Assembly (NCBI GenBank): GCA_006538405.1
Contig: BJKQ01000001.1
Span: 3,224,001 to 3,288,000, forward strand
DNA length: 64,000 nt
Reading direction: 5' to 3'
Origin: Hansfordia pulvinata
Lineage: Eukaryota > Ascomycota > Sordariomycetes > Xylariales
Shown here: in pieces, positions 45,994 to 58,648 of the stretch
How positions within the stretch are numbered: position 1 is the first letter of the stretch
How the letters are laid out: each line of letters begins with the position of its first letter
Translations under genes and position numbers: made by a program
The notes under the pieces: generated by a model
Databases searched by the model: none
The model's input: only the letters and a program-made list of their open reading frames with translations
Told to the model about the DNA's origin: nothing

Positions 45994-46443
45994 ATGCGGC
46001 TGCACACCCTCCTCCCAGCCATCCTGATCCCCACAGCCGTCTCCGGCTCCCGCCTGGCGCCGAAGGGGACCTCTCGCGCGTTCTACCACCAGCAGCAGCA
46101 ACAGCTGCTCGGCCCGGGCATCTCCCACAGCCAGGCCTTCCGCCTGCGGGTCGAGCTCACCCCGGATGCCCTTGGCGGCCAGGGCGACAAGAGCCCGCAC
46201 GCGGCCTCGGGTCCGCGCTGGTACCTCGACTACCGGCCGACGGGCGACGCGGGCGTCAACACGGCGGTTGCGGTCACCGTCGCCGCCGCCGGCCGCGCCA
46301 CGGGCGCCCTGCCCCTATTCTTCGCCGGCCGCGCGCGGTCTCCCGAGGGCGTCGCCATCGGCACCAGCGACGACGACGACGGCTCGGCCATGGTTCTGAC
46401 CATCGCGAGCGGCGGCGGCGCTGGAAAGAAGGGGCCGCAGCGC

Positions 46444-46474
<31 letters not shown>

Positions 46475-46845
46475 GCAGCGACGACATCAGCGACGTCCAG
46501 GTCAACGCGGCGGCCGACGGCGTCGAGTCGCAAGGGGCAGACGGCAGGGTTTCTCTCAGCGGCAGCGGCAGAGCTTCCAGGGAGGGAACCTACCTGCTGT
46601 GCAACCGCCTGGATGTCGGGAGCGGCGAGCGCCTGGCCGTCCTCCGCTTCGCCCGCCATCGCCCAGCCCCCCACGGCTACCCCGGCAGCGACGAAGCGGA
46701 GGACTGGGACGCGGTCGGCCGAGCCGCCTCGCCGTGGCCCGCGGGCTGCACCGCCGTCAGGCTGGTCGCCGAGTGCGCGCCGCAGCCGGTCTTCTCCGAC
46801 TCGGTCGTCGCGACGCCTTGCGTCAAGGGCTGGAGTTCGCTGTGA
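45994..46845 (+). CDS. Small secreted protein, DUF7907-like
   Basis: 283 residues without intron. A signal peptide covers about 1-17 (LLPAILIPTAVSG). The layout resembles the fungal secreted DUF7907 family as I remember it: AFRLRVELTPD near 48, a Cys before the last third (TYLLCN), then PAGCTAVRLVAECAPQP and a final Cys (TPCVKGW). Four cysteines in the mature part could form two disulfides. A Gly/Ser/Asp-rich loop (about 147-170, with a Gly run) is probably a lineage-specific expansion. Function unknown; family assignment is from pattern memory and moderate. Confidence 0.75.
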
Positions 46846-47555
46846 AAGATGACCTTCGGCGAGACACGGGAGGGAGAATCAGAGGAGCAGGGAAGCTTCG
46901 AATCCCGGCTTCCTGGTGAGAGCAGGGATGGGCCAGAGAAAAAGGGCGAGGCGGGCTGGGACCGCCGTGGCTGGATATGACTGAACGACTGAACGACTTT
47001 TTCCTGTAATTTAGGTACAATACCGCGTATATAGCCACTTGGTCATGACGGCGACCTTCAATTCCTCCGGCTAGGAGGCATTCCATCACTTTCGAGGTCG
47101 CTGCGGACGCATGACCACCGACTTTTCCAACGCCATCTTCCAAGTTGGGCTGTCCCCAAAGCTGCAAACACTACAGCAACTAGTTCCCACTGCATCGCAG
47201 CTGTGATTCGTTCCAGGTATAAAGAGTCTATCTGGTGAAGTGTCGGCCATTCGCAAATGTCTGGAAGCGCATTGCCGATTCATCGGTGGCCCGGCTTCCG
47301 CTGCTAAGTCGTGATCAAGTGCCCGAACCAGCCTAATCATTGCCCGTTCGATATTTCCATCACGGTCTCACCACAAAACCGACCCACAAGCTCTTCAGGG
47401 CACTAGCTATGACACCCATGACACTGTCTTTTCGACTTCCCTGCCGATGTTGCATGCATTGGACTCGTCAATCGTAATCTATTTTCATGGTATCTCCAAC
47501 CGTGCAGCAAAAGAACTCCATAACGCCATGCGACATGAAAATGCCAGTCCCAATC
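46846..47555. other. Convergent intergenic region
   Basis: Between the stops of the secreted-protein gene and BUD23. Moderately AT-richer than the flanks. I see no gene or repeat in it. Confidence 0.6.
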
Positions 47556-48457
47556 CTAGAAAGCGGTCCGCCGCCTCCGCCCCGTGTACTTGGAGGTGGC
47601 CTTGACGACCTTGCCCTTGGCCTCCATCTGCTCCTTTTTCCGGACGATCCACGCCTTGCTGCCCTTCTTGTTCTTCATGTCGGGCTTGCCGACCTGGCCC
47701 CTCCTGCGGGCGTCGAGGATGTCGACGTCGTCGAGGTTCCTCACGACGCCGGTGATGTCGCCGCCGTTGCCCTCCACCGCGGTGCCTCCGACGGTGAGCA
47801 CCAGGTAGTACTTAACGTTCTTGGTCTGGGGGTCGTCCTCGAGCAGGCCGGCGCCAAAGCCGGCCTTGACGGCGGCGCCGGTGATCATCTTCTTCTGCTC
47901 GTCGTTCTTGGGTAGAACTGGCAGACGGCGCGGCCGCCGCGCTTGAGGCTCGCGTACAGGCCGTTGAAGAAGCGGGACAGGCGGCCGGTCGGGGAGACGT
48001 CGCTGGTCTCGGCGTTGCACAGCCACTGGATGGCGCTGATGCTGATGGCGGCGTCGAAGGTGCCGGCACGGAAGGGCACCCCCTGCCCGATGTCGGCCAG
48101 CATGAGGTCGCCCTCGACGTCGCGCTGCAGGGCGATGTCGAGCATCGAGGCGGACACGTCCATGCCGACCCACTCGTGGGGCCCGCCCTCGGCCTCGGGT
48201 AGGGAGGAGAGGATCTCGCCCGAGAGGCCGCTGCCGCAGCCGACGTCGAGGATGAAGGAGGGCGCCTTGAGGTCGAGGAGCTCGAGGGCACGGTTGGCCA
48301 TGGAGGCCTGGATGTTCTGGATTCGGGAGGAGGTGGTGTACTTGCGCGCCTCGACGTCGTCGTAGTGCACGTCGGCGGCGCTGGTTGCGGCGGTCAGCAG
48401 GGGGAACATGTCGACACGGCGACGGGCTACTCACAGGGTATCTTCAGGGCGCGACAT
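47556..48457 (-). CDS. BUD23: BUD23, 18S rRNA (guanine-N7) methyltransferase (needs one extra base near 47910)
   Basis: A 23-nt first exon (48435-48457, MSRPEDTL) is spliced over 54 nt to 47556-48380. With one added base the protein has 282 residues; the yeast protein has about 275. The SAM-binding motif I is ILDVGCGSGLSG, and SISAIQWLCNAE and CQFYPKNDEQ are family-typical. The C-terminal WBS_methylT extension ends in a basic tail (KATSKYTGRRRRTAF). With its partner TRM112 it methylates the 18S guanosine corresponding to yeast G1575 and is needed for 40S export. The frame breaks at CQFYP, beside a three-G run (plus strand 47910-47912). KNDEQKKMI and all that follows is one frame away. Confidence 0.93.
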
Positions 48458-49233
48458 TGCGGCGGCGGCGGGGAGGACTTGGTGTGAGGTGGGAGTTTGC
48501 GTGTCTAGTAGAGCCGGCGGCTTTTCATTGAAGGTGCTGGCGGCGTGATTTCAGCCTCGGCCGACTTGAAACTGGCGAACGCTGGCGGTGAGGCGAGAGA
48601 GTCGCTAAAGTGGTGCATCGGTGCGCCTTGAAGCCGGGTGCGGGACGGCGTCGTGGTGCTGAATGGTGGGATCTCTACTTTTTGGTGGAGTGGCGCCTTA
48701 TCGGTTCGAGGGAGCGGGCGATAAGCCCGGGATGGCCAGCACTGGGCGGACTGTGAAAAGACCCCATGTCAAGTTCGCGGGGCACCACCATATGTCCAGT
48801 ACGAGTACGAGAATCTGAATCCACTCGAGAGCTGCCGCCACCAGCTGCCAGACATGGCTGAACAGAGCCAGACGTTACCGCCAGCTGCAGCCTGGACCTC
48901 GAGCATGCCCCTGGTGGAGGCTGAGGCCTACGCTGCCACTGTATCGGGTTAGCATCGGCAGCTTCTGCCCTGGAAGCCACTGGACGTCGACACGGCGTAG
49001 CTCTTCAGCCAATTTGGCATGCTGGCCAAGCTAACGCCGCATCACAAGCAAAAAGTCAGCCCGTCGCCCGGCCACATCTTCTCTCCCCTATCAACACTCA
49101 CGGACCCAGCGCCGGGCAGCCCATCAATACTCACCAGGGCTTGTCTTTTCCATCCCCCAACTTGGGTCCTGTGCCGCCTTGCGCAGCCCTTCTCTGCCCA
49201 CTGATAATGAGATAGCCGCCACCCTCGCCCAAG
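48458..49233. promoter_or_regulatory. Shared upstream region of BUD23 and SVP26
   Basis: 776 nt between two divergent start codons. It has a TACGAGTA octamer at 48800 and no coding frame with a domain. Shared regulation is inferred from arrangement only. Confidence 0.4.
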
Positions 49234-50141
49234 ATGTGGATTCTACCGCTTGTCGGTTTTCTTGGCTCCATCGTGGGCTTTTGCTTTCTTACCTTGGCCA
49301 TTGGTACGTCCAGTCTCCATGTCGCCTGCAGTCTCGCTCTGCGTACTTCCGCGGCGCTGGCAATGTGTCCCCAGGAAGCATCTCTGTGGCGTTCGGCATG
49401 GCTGCCGTGAGTCGTGGACGCGAACTTGGGACGCGGGCGCCAGACGCGCTTCCGTTGGCACAGGCGACGAACTAACTCGTCCCTCGATAGCTTCTGGTCT
49501 CTACTACCTCTCCGAACTCGTCGAAGAGCACACCGTTCCCGCCAAGCGGCTTCTCAAGCAGCTGATCTATGCCATCGTTGCCATCCAGGTCATCCTCTTC
49601 ATTGTCGATGGCTTTCCCTTCTTTCTCACCTTGATGAACATTGTCTCCCACTTGGTCTACCTTGGTAATCTGCGGAGATTCCCCTTCGTCAAGCTTACAG
49701 ATCCGCTCTTCCTTGCATCTTGTGGTATGCAGACCTGGCCCATACCTCTCAGGGTATGATTCGCGCCGCTACCCTCTCGCTGACCCTAATCCAGGCCTCG
49801 TGATCGCCAACCACTATTTTTGGTTCCGCCACTTTTCAGCCCTCCAACAAAATTCCTACTCCAACATGTATGCCGCCTACGACCAGCCCGATATCCCCTC
49901 CTTCACCGAGGTCGCTTCCTACTTTGGCCTGTGCGTGTGGCTGGTTCCATTCGCTCTGTTCGTCAGTCTTTCCGCTGGCGACAATGTTTTGCCCACTATG
50001 GGCTCTGAACAGCCATCGCACGACAGCGACAGCAAGGGCAAACGACAGGGCATGGTAAAACTTGTCGTCGACAACGTGCTTTCGGCTGTGGGCGAGGTCA
50101 GCCGCGTCGCCGGGATCAAGAAACCCGAGGACCGCTTCTGA
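49234..50141 (+). CDS. SVP26: SVP26/TEX261-family ER-Golgi membrane protein
   Basis: Exons 49234-49303, 49491-49724 and 49795-50141 join in phase to 216 residues, the usual size. An ACTAAC branch-site match lies in intron 1 at 49471. Four hydrophobic segments are present, including the N-terminal LPLVGFLGSIVGFCFLTLAI. Family-typical stretches are SGLYYLSELVEEH, VDGFPFFLTLMNIVSHLVYL, and NHYFWFRHFS. In yeast Svp26 is an adaptor that loads certain glycosyltransferases into COPII vesicles. The C-terminal 50 residues are charged and cytosolic. Confidence 0.95.
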
Positions 50142-52247
50142 TGTAAATCGTATGCGCAACATCCCATAATATGAAGGGCGCCGACTTGTACGATCAGACA
50201 TGATAATTGAATGCCTTCTGAAGTTCCACCAGTTTTCCTTTCTCTTCTCTGTCCTGCACCGAGAAAGGATCGACTGGTCCGGCTTCAATTACAACAGCCT
50301 GCTTGTGTAAGTTGCTCTCAACCTTTTCTTGCTGCCCCTTTTCCATGATGACCAAAACAAATAAATTTGCTAGATTGTATTTGAGTCTCTTGACCTTGAT
50401 GCAAACATTTGGTTTTATCTGATCTGGATCCCTACTTCCCTGCCATTATTATCAGCTATTGCCAAGTGTAGCCGCTAATCATACGGGATATAGGACACGC
50501 ATGAAAGATAGCCAAGTCTGGCAGGACATAGGCTGCGCCAATGTCAGCACTAACAGGCTCAATCGTCGAGTGACATGAATGAAGCGTACATGAAGTAGCT
50601 GGTGAAAGGGTTGGCGATGAGCCGCTCTGCCGTCATGATAGACTCCCATTCGTCATGCTAGTTGCTTCACGGCCACTGGCACTGTTTGTGGGCAGCATGG
50701 TAAGTTAACCTGGTAGAACTGCCGGTCACTAATAGGACGACACGGCTTTGCGGTCAGATATTCTCAAAGAGGACACCTTCTGCGTACTCCGTGCACCGGC
50801 CACATGATTCTATCACCACTGGCAATCTGGGATCAGTCCCCCAAATCGGACTTTCACCAGTATCGGTCGCTTGCGATAGAAAGTACACCATTCAGCCCGC
50901 AGGATGTTGGATGCGGCACGTCGGCAATGGATATGGGTACCGAAAATCGCCCACAGTATTACAAATATTGGGATTCGCTCTGAGCCAACTCCGGCAACAC
51001 CAGTACCATCCGTGCGAATATACCAACCGGCTTTCATTCCAGAATTTGCCACCAACCGGCGTTGGCTTTGGCATCATCTCCACATGCTTGGTTAGCTCAT
51101 AGGGTGAGCGCGAGTGGGCCAGTATAGCCCGCTAGACCAGGCTTCCGAATAAACTGATGTGTTATTGGCTCCTGCTAGTCCTGCCGAGAGGGTGGTCACC
51201 GACTTGCATCGAAGCGTCACTCGCTGCGAGAGCCGCGATACTCCGCAAATTGCAACAAGTTCGTCTCCTGATTCGGGAGACCTGCCGCTGTGATGAAGTC
51301 CGATGTGTTGACGAGAAGCGCCAACGAATGCGCCATGACCTCGAACAAGCAGGCAACCACAACTCAAAGATGATCTAGCCAGATGAGACGGTCATTTGTG
51401 AAGAAATGATGGTATTCCGTAAGTTCATGACCCGTCGATTCGGCCATCGGATCGCGCTCAGAGGCTACTGCAATCCCACCGCGCAGTGGTATTGATGAAG
51501 AGTCCAGCAGTTCGAGCCACGGCCATGATCACGGGTGGAACGACAACCCAACCCCTCTCAAGCCGCGTTCGTCCATCTGGTTTCGAGACATGGATGATTC
51601 TCGTGAAAAGGTGCATGCTGGAACGATTCGAGTCGAACAAAGAACGTATAAGTGCATTTCTGGCAGGGGGTATAAGCTGGGCTGACCAATGGAGTAGGCT
51701 GAGGCAGTGCCAGCTTGGCTCTTCCATCGTGGAGCAGCGGCGGAGATCCACACGTCAGACCTAGATGTAACCGCGTGTGGGCTGTGTGTTTCCCGGAATT
51801 CTGCTGCCTGGAAGCCCGTGTCGCTGCGGGCTGCCGATCAGTGCTATACGGGCACATTGGCACGGAAGGCGGCTCGGGAGGAGGCTAGCTAATGCGCAGT
51901 GTCAGTCTGTCTTTGTGCCTTGTGGCTCTCGGGCACTTGGCGATTTGGAAACAGGGTGTTGGTCAGGAGTATGATGCCCGCGATGCGGGCCAGTCCGCCG
52001 ACTCGATGTGCCGGCGTCCTGGGCTTTGCCAGAGAGCATTACCCCTGGCTGGCCCTGTGACATGGTAGAGGGCTCGGTATATCGACATCAACTCCAGAGT
52101 ATAAGGAAGCTAGCCGTCTTTCCGCCCCTGAATCTGTCCGGATACTTGTTACTGCTTACTCTGCTCGGGTGCTATGAAGGCATTCTTTTCTCAACCTCGA
52201 CTCGACTGGTGTGCTACGACGACCCTCTCACCGATGCGGCCGCCAAC
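50142..52247. other. Intergenic region, no supported gene
   Basis: 2.1 kb, lower in GC than most of the window. It precedes the ABCA-type gene on the plus strand. The frame containing the ABCA start is open back to 52008, but that upstream part does not resemble the family. A TATAAGG element near 52099 is a possible core promoter. Confidence 0.55.
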
Positions 52248-54757
52248 ATGGTGAATCTCCAAGCATACTGGCGTCAAACCTGGGCGTTGACCAAAAAGAA
52301 CTTCCGCATCGTTGTGGTTCGAAACTGGCTGTCCACCCTCATCCGAGCTCTCATCCTGCCGGTTCTTTTCATTGTTCTCCTGCTTGAGATTCAAAACTTC
52401 TCACGGGACTCGAGTCGATATGGATTCGGGAGTCCCAGCCCCGTTCCCAGCTTGGCTGACACCATCCAAGACAAGAAGCTTGTTCTTGTGCAGCCGCCCG
52501 GTCTCGGCCCCGACTTTGCTCCTGTTTACGAGAAGATCACGAAGCCCCTGGATCGCAGCAAATTGGTGGAAACCGAGGACGAGGGCGAGATCACGGCGCA
52601 GTGCTACGTCGACTACCACGGGAACTCGCCCTGCCATGCCGCCGTCATCTTCTACGACTCCCCGCTGAGTGGCCGGGTCAACGCCACCTGGAACTACACC
52701 ATCCGTGCCGACCCGAGCCAGACGGGGATGCCGTTCGATGTGTTCTCGACCGCCGGGCCCCTTGAACAGCTCTTCCTGCCGCTGCAGTCGGCCATTGAGA
52801 ACGCCATGACCAACTCGACAGACACGCCCGAGACCCTCAAATACACGACCAAGGGGGATCAAGAAGATGTCGACCTGGCGGTGCTCCGGCAGTTCCAGGC
52901 TACGGCCCTTTACATCTTGTCCTTTGTCTTTTTCTTCTCGATGCTCACCCTGGCCCAGCATGTAGCAAGCATGGTGGCCACCGAGAGGCAGTCGGGACTG
53001 TCGCAGCTGATCGACGCCATGGGCGGCGGTGCCGCTTGGGCACGCGTCATGAGCTATGTCCTGACCTTCAACGTGGTGTATCTCCCCCTCTGGATCATCA
53101 TGGCCTGCCGTAAGTCGACTTCAAGTCCCCAGCCCCTGGTCCGCCTTGGTAACGACTTGGACCCCCATCTAACTCCGACCGTGTCCGCTCAGTGTTTTGG
53201 AACCTTCTGATGCCCACATCGAGCCTGGCCATCACCATCTTCTGGCAGATCCTCACCGGGCTCTCTGTCACGAGCTGGAGCATCATGGGGGCGTCCTTCT
53301 TCACCCGATCGCAGCTCGCATCCATCTTTGTGACGCTCATCTCGGTGCTGCTGTGCGCGCTGGCGGCCTACGAGGAGAACCTGTCGCTGGTGCCGGTGCC
53401 CCTGAGGAACGTGGTCGCGCTGAGCCTGTTCTTCCCGCCTATGAACTACGTCTTCTTCTTCGACTACCTGCTCAAGTCGGAGATCGCCGGCTCCCCGCTG
53501 GACCTCGGCTCGAAGCTGGGCGACCTGCCCGCCTTCATTCCGGGCCAAGGCAAGGGGTCGGGCTGGGTGCAGCAGACCAGCCCGGGCTTCCTCTGGGGGT
53601 TTCTGGCGCTGCAGATCGTGGGCTACCTGCTGGTGGCCGTGGCGGTCGAGAGCCTGTGGCACGGCAACAACCGCGTGCGCCGCGAGTTCTGCGCCAGCGG
53701 CGAGCACGAGCACGCGCCCCTGCAGACGGCGGGGCTGGTCAAGCACTACACGCCGTCGCTGCTCCGGCGGATCTTCTGCTTCGCGTCCCCGGCCCGGACC
53801 AAGACGGTCAAGGCGGTCGACGGGCTCGACCTGGCCAGCCAGCGCAACCAGATCACGTGCCTGCTGGGGCCCAACGGGTCGGGCAAGACGACGACGCTGG
53901 ACATGCTGGCGGGCTTCCACGCGCCGACGTCGGGCAAGATCACGTTCAACTCGCTGCCGACGCAGATTGGTAAGTCAGCCACCGCCAGTCCCCCTGCCCC
54001 CTTGATATCTCTCACCCGCCAACGGGCAAGCTGACAGTCGCCCCCTCCAGGTATCTGCCCGCAGAAGAACGTGCTGTGGGACAACCTGACGGTGCACGAG
54101 CACGTGGTGCTGTGGAACCAGATCAAGGGCAACGTGGAGACGCCCGAGGAGCTGGAGCGGCTGCTGGAGATGTGCGACCTGACGCTCAAGAAGGCGACGC
54201 TGGCCAAGAACCTCAGCGGCGGGATGAAGCGCAAGCTGCAGCTGGCGTGCATGTTCGTCGGGGCAGCACCATCTGCCTGATGGACGAGGTGACGTCCGGG
54301 CTCGACCCCCTCTCGCGGCGCGTCATCTGGAACGCCGTGCTCAGCGAGCGCGCGCACCGCACCATGGTCCTGACCACGCACTTCCTCGACGAGAGCGAGG
54401 TCCTCAGCGACCACATCGTCATCTTGTCGCTGGGCCGCGTCAAGTGCTCCGGCACCCCCGCGCAGCTCAAGACGCAGCACGGCGCCGGCTACCGCGTCCA
54501 CCTGCCCAAGACCCCGGGCACCGCGCGCCGCCTCCCGGCCCGGTGCGCGTATCCCGTCGCCGAGCTCCCCGAAAAGTACGTCGTCACGACGCCCGACTCG
54601 GGCAGCGCCGCCCGCCTCATCGCGGCCGTATCGGACCCGGGCGACGCCGACGTCTTCGTCACGGGACCGACCATCGAGGACGTCTTCCTCAAGGTTTCGG
54701 AGGAGCCGCACATGGCAGGGCAAGGCGGCGACAGACACGACAACAACAACAATAACA

Positions 54758-54788
<31 letters not shown>

Positions 54789-57710
54789 TGACCTGCTCCC
54801 CCTGAACGATAACAACACCACCCCCACTGCCCACAAGCCCAACTACGGCAGCCAGCACCAGCCCACGCCGTCCGAGTTTGGCTTCTTCGTGCGCCAGTTC
54901 CGCGCCCTGCTGCTGAAGCGCCTCATCATCCTGCGCTCCCAGTGGTGGGCGTACCTGTTCGCCCTGCTGATCCCCGTCGTCGCCTCGCACTTCCTCGGCG
55001 ACTTCCTCTATGGCTACAGCACCCCGAGCGACTGCGACGCCCTCGTCATCCGCCGCTCGTACGACCAGAAGTTCACGGGCGCCTTCTACGCCGCCCGCGG
55101 GGGCCTCGCCCTGGGCCCGCGGTCTCAGGGCCCGCCTTTCGAGGGCCTGCTCGACTACATGATCTCTACCTACTCGACGTACGCGTCGGCGGCGAGCTCG
55201 CGCATCCCCAAGCTGGCGCCGACGCTGGTCGACTCGCGCGACGCCATGGTGTCGCTCATGAGCCAGAGCCCCGGCGAGTTCAGCGTGGGCGGCGTGTGGG
55301 CGGCCAACGACAGCAGCCCTCTGATCGCCGTGCCCGTCGACGGCTACAATCTGCCCCTGAGGGCCATGGCCGGGCTCAACCTAGCGAACCAGCTGCGCAG
55401 CGGGACGCACATTGCGGGCCACTACGGCCTGCTCGTCTCGTACACGTCCGTGTCGGCCGGCAACTCGATGATCTGGGTCACCATCTTCTGCCTGCTGCAG
55501 GCCCTCTACCCGGCCTTCTTCGCCCTCTACCCGACCTACGAGCGCCGCTCCCACGTCCGCGCCCTGCAGTACTCCAACGGCGTCCGCCCCGCGCCCCTGC
55601 TGGCCTCCTACCTGACCTTTGACTTCCTCTTCGTGCTCGTCATCAGCATCCTGTGCACCGCCATCGTCGCGCCCCAGGCCTCCTTCTGGGCGCTGGGCTA
55701 CGTCTGGTTCGTCCAGGCCCTGTACGGCATCGCGGCGACCTTGTCCGTCTACCTCATCTCCCGCACCGCCCGCTCGCAGCCGGGCGCCTTTGGCATCTCT
55801 TTTCTCGTCCTGGCCATCATGTACATCCTGGCCATTATTGCCTTTATAGTGAGTTACCCCCTTCCCCCCTTTTTCCCTTCTTCTCCTCCCGCCCCTTGAA
55901 ACCATATCTGACACTTTTAACCCCCCCTCCAGATGATCAACATCAACAACTCGGGCGACCTCACGGCCCAGGACGGGGCTGCGTACGGCCTCGGCGTCAT
56001 CTTTCCCATCCAGAACCTGCTGCGCGCCATGGCCCTGAGCCTTAACGCCTTCATCATCCGCTGCCGCGGCTCCGACATGGTCACGGACCCGGGCTCCGTC
56101 TACGCGTACGGAGGGCCCGTCATGCTGCTGATCCTGCAGATCGCCTTCCTCTTCAACCTGCTGCTGTGGCTCGAGGGCGGCAGCCCGCTGGCCCTGTGGT
56201 CCGCGATCCGGCCCGGCCGGGGAGGCCAGCAGCAGAAGCACCACCCCTTGCCCGAGGGCCAGTACGACAAGCGCGAGGCTTCGGCTTCGGCTTCGGCTTC
56301 GGGGGCGTTCGTGGTGGGCCGGCCCGACGTCGCGGCCGAGACGGCGCGCGTCGAGGCCTCGGCCGGGTCGGAGGACCTGCTGCGCGTCCTGCACGCGTCG
56401 AAGCGGTTCGCCGGGGGCAAGGTGGCCGTCGACAACCTGTCGTGGGGCCTGCGCAGGAACGAGATACTCGCCCTGCTGGGTCCCAACGGCGCCGGCAAGA
56501 CGACCGCCATCAATATGATCCGCGGCGACATGGCGCCGACCAGCGGCCACATCTACCTCGAGGGTGTCGACGTCCACAGGAACACGCGCCTGGCGCAGAA
56601 GAACCTAGGTGGTGCGTTTTCTCCCCCTCTTTCTCTCTCTCTCTACTGTCATCTGGATGCCCTCACTCTCCATTTCACCCGATGAAGCCCCCCCTATCCA
56701 CACCCCTCTTTAACCTCCCCACTCTCCAAAACAACACAGCTAACACCCTCCTTTTCTTTCTTTCTTCCCCACCAGTCTGCCCTCAGTTCGACGCCCTAGA
56801 CATGCTCACGGTAGAGGAGCACCTCCTCCTCTACGCGCGGTGCAAGGCGGTGCCCGAGCCGCGGGCCGCCGCGGCCCGCGTCATGCGGCAGTGCGGCATC
56901 GCGGCGCACGCGGGCAAGCTGGCCGCGCGCCTGTCGGGCGGCAACCGGCGCAAGCTCTCCCTGGCCATCGCGCTGCTGGGCGACCCGCCCGTGCTCCTGC
57001 TCGACGAGCCCTCGTCGGCCATGGACGCCGCCTCGAAGCGCCAGCTGTGGCGGTGCCTGGCTCGCGCCTCAAGGGGCCGCTCGGTGCTGCTGACCACGCA
57101 CAGCATGGAGGAGGCCGACGCGCTGGCCACGCGGGCCGCCATCGTCAGCGCCGGCAGGATGCTCGCGGTCGGCGCCACGCAGGACCTCCGCAGGCGCCAC
57201 AGCGACGAGTACCACGTCCACCTGATCCTGCGGTCGGCGCCGCTGTCGGGCCGGGACGAGATGGACGCCGTCGCGGGATGGGCGCGCGCCGCGTTCGGTG
57301 GCGGCGGCGGCGGCGCGGTCACGTTCGAGGGGCAGAACCTCGGCGGGCAGGTCCGCTTCATCGTCCCCGCCAACAGCCCTGTCCCGGAGGAGGAGGAGGA
57401 GTTGTCGTTTGCGGGCGGGCCCGTCTCGCCTCTCAGCGATAGCGGCAGCGGCAGCAACAGCAGCAGCGGGGAAGAAGAACGAGAACAAGAAGTAGGCGAG
57501 GCGGGGAGGCGGCTCCGGGGGGAGCAGAGGAGCTTCGTCAGGTACCTGATCGAGACGCTCGAGGCCAACAAGGACCGGCTCGGCCTCGAGTGCTACTCGA
57601 TCAACACGGCGACCATGGAGCGCGTGTTCCTCAGCGTCGTCAAGGGCGCCAGCGCCGCTGGGGAGGAGGAGCCGGTGGTGCCCAGGCGTCGCTGGTGGCG
57701 GCAGCTGTGA
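52248..57710 (+). CDS. ABCA-type full-size ABC transporter (needs one extra base near 54261)
   Basis: Exons 52248-53109, 53193-53969, 54051-55848, 55933-56611 and 56776-57710; with one added base, 1683 residues in the order TMD1-NBD1-TMD2-NBD2. Each half has an early helix, a large extracellular loop with glycosylation sequons and a helix bundle. NBD1 has GPNGSGKTTT (Walker A), LSGGMKRKLQLA (signature), ICLMDEVTSGLD (Walker B) and TTHFLDE (H-loop). NBD2 has GPNGAGKTTA, LSGGNRRKLSLA, LLLDEPSSAMD and TTHSMEEAD. ABCA proteins move lipids; the substrate here is unknown. A microsatellite-coded Asn/Asp tract follows NBD1. The frame breaks at ACMFVG, in a GGGG run (54260-54263); one more G gives GGSTICLMDE. 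All other motifs are intact, so a functional transporter with a sequence defect is most likely. Confidence 0.92.
54738..54792. repeat. AAC/GAC trinucleotide repeat inside the ABCA-type gene
   Basis: It encodes a run of Asn followed by about nine Asp in the linker between NBD1 and TMD2. It stays in the coding frame. Confidence 0.9.
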
Positions 57711-58648
57711 CCCCCACGCCTATCAAAGGCTCACGGGTAAATCTTTTGTGTATTCTCGCAAGTTGCAAAAGGGCCGGGGCGGTATGAAGTTGATGAGAAA
57801 CTTCTCGTTGGCTGCGCGAGGGAACTGTACCACTACATTAACAGCCAAAAACAATGGCGACCGTATTTGTTATTATTCTGCGACAATATTCCGAAATCTC
57901 GCGAGACCAGTGTGCGACGAGCGCTTCGAAATTTGATCACGATGTGACTCCGTAATTGCCATGAAAGTGCCCTGTTCGGATGCCGGAAACATTCTCGCGG
58001 CCTTCCGTGTCAGTACCCAGCAGCGGAAGACTATCCAGAGGAATGGGGACGACTTTGCAGCAAAGGAAACGCCCCTGTCAACGTCCCTTGGGCACAGCTT
58101 GCATCGGGTACAAGGCGATGTTGCGATCGGAAGAGATCCGAGTTCAGAGCAGGCGGCCGCGAGGGGGCTGAGGAGACATTCGCATCCTCTGATACCCAAG
58201 AATGTCATGACCCGCAGGGATGACCGCCGTGAGAATCCTAGTTGAAGCGCATCGCTAGAGAGTTATTTGACCTACAAATGTGTCACAAGGTTGTTGGTAA
58301 CACGAACGTGTGGGATACAAAGCAAATCTACGATCACTACAAGCAATGTGGAAGTGACACGGCCTAGAAAACGAGAAAGATTCGAGCGTCAACCCTACGA
58401 CATCCGCAACCTAACCTTCCCCCATCTGAACAGTTCGGCACCATTGTACGCCATTGACACCGGATTTAAGAGGTCTGAACCAATATGATATCATCTTCGG
58501 CTTGGCAAGACGCTCAAAGTACATAAAGGTCGAAGCCTCAGAGCGCAAATGTCCTGTCTATCCTAGAATGAGGCCTGCTCCCGGTGAAGCGCCTAGTGAA
58601 GTGAACCCCCCTTTTGAACACCATGCTAGGGTATCGTACGTGCTGACA
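57711..58648. other. Convergent intergenic region
   Basis: 938 nt between the stops of the ABCA-type gene and the Zn2Cys6 regulator. I see no gene, repeat or RNA in it; it holds the 3' flanks of both genes. Confidence 0.6.

Noticed and set aside
52008..52247. Upstream in-frame extension of the ABCA-type gene
   Set aside because: The family-typical N-terminus begins at 52248 (MVNLQAYWRQTWALTKKNFR); the extension shows no similarity and lower GC.
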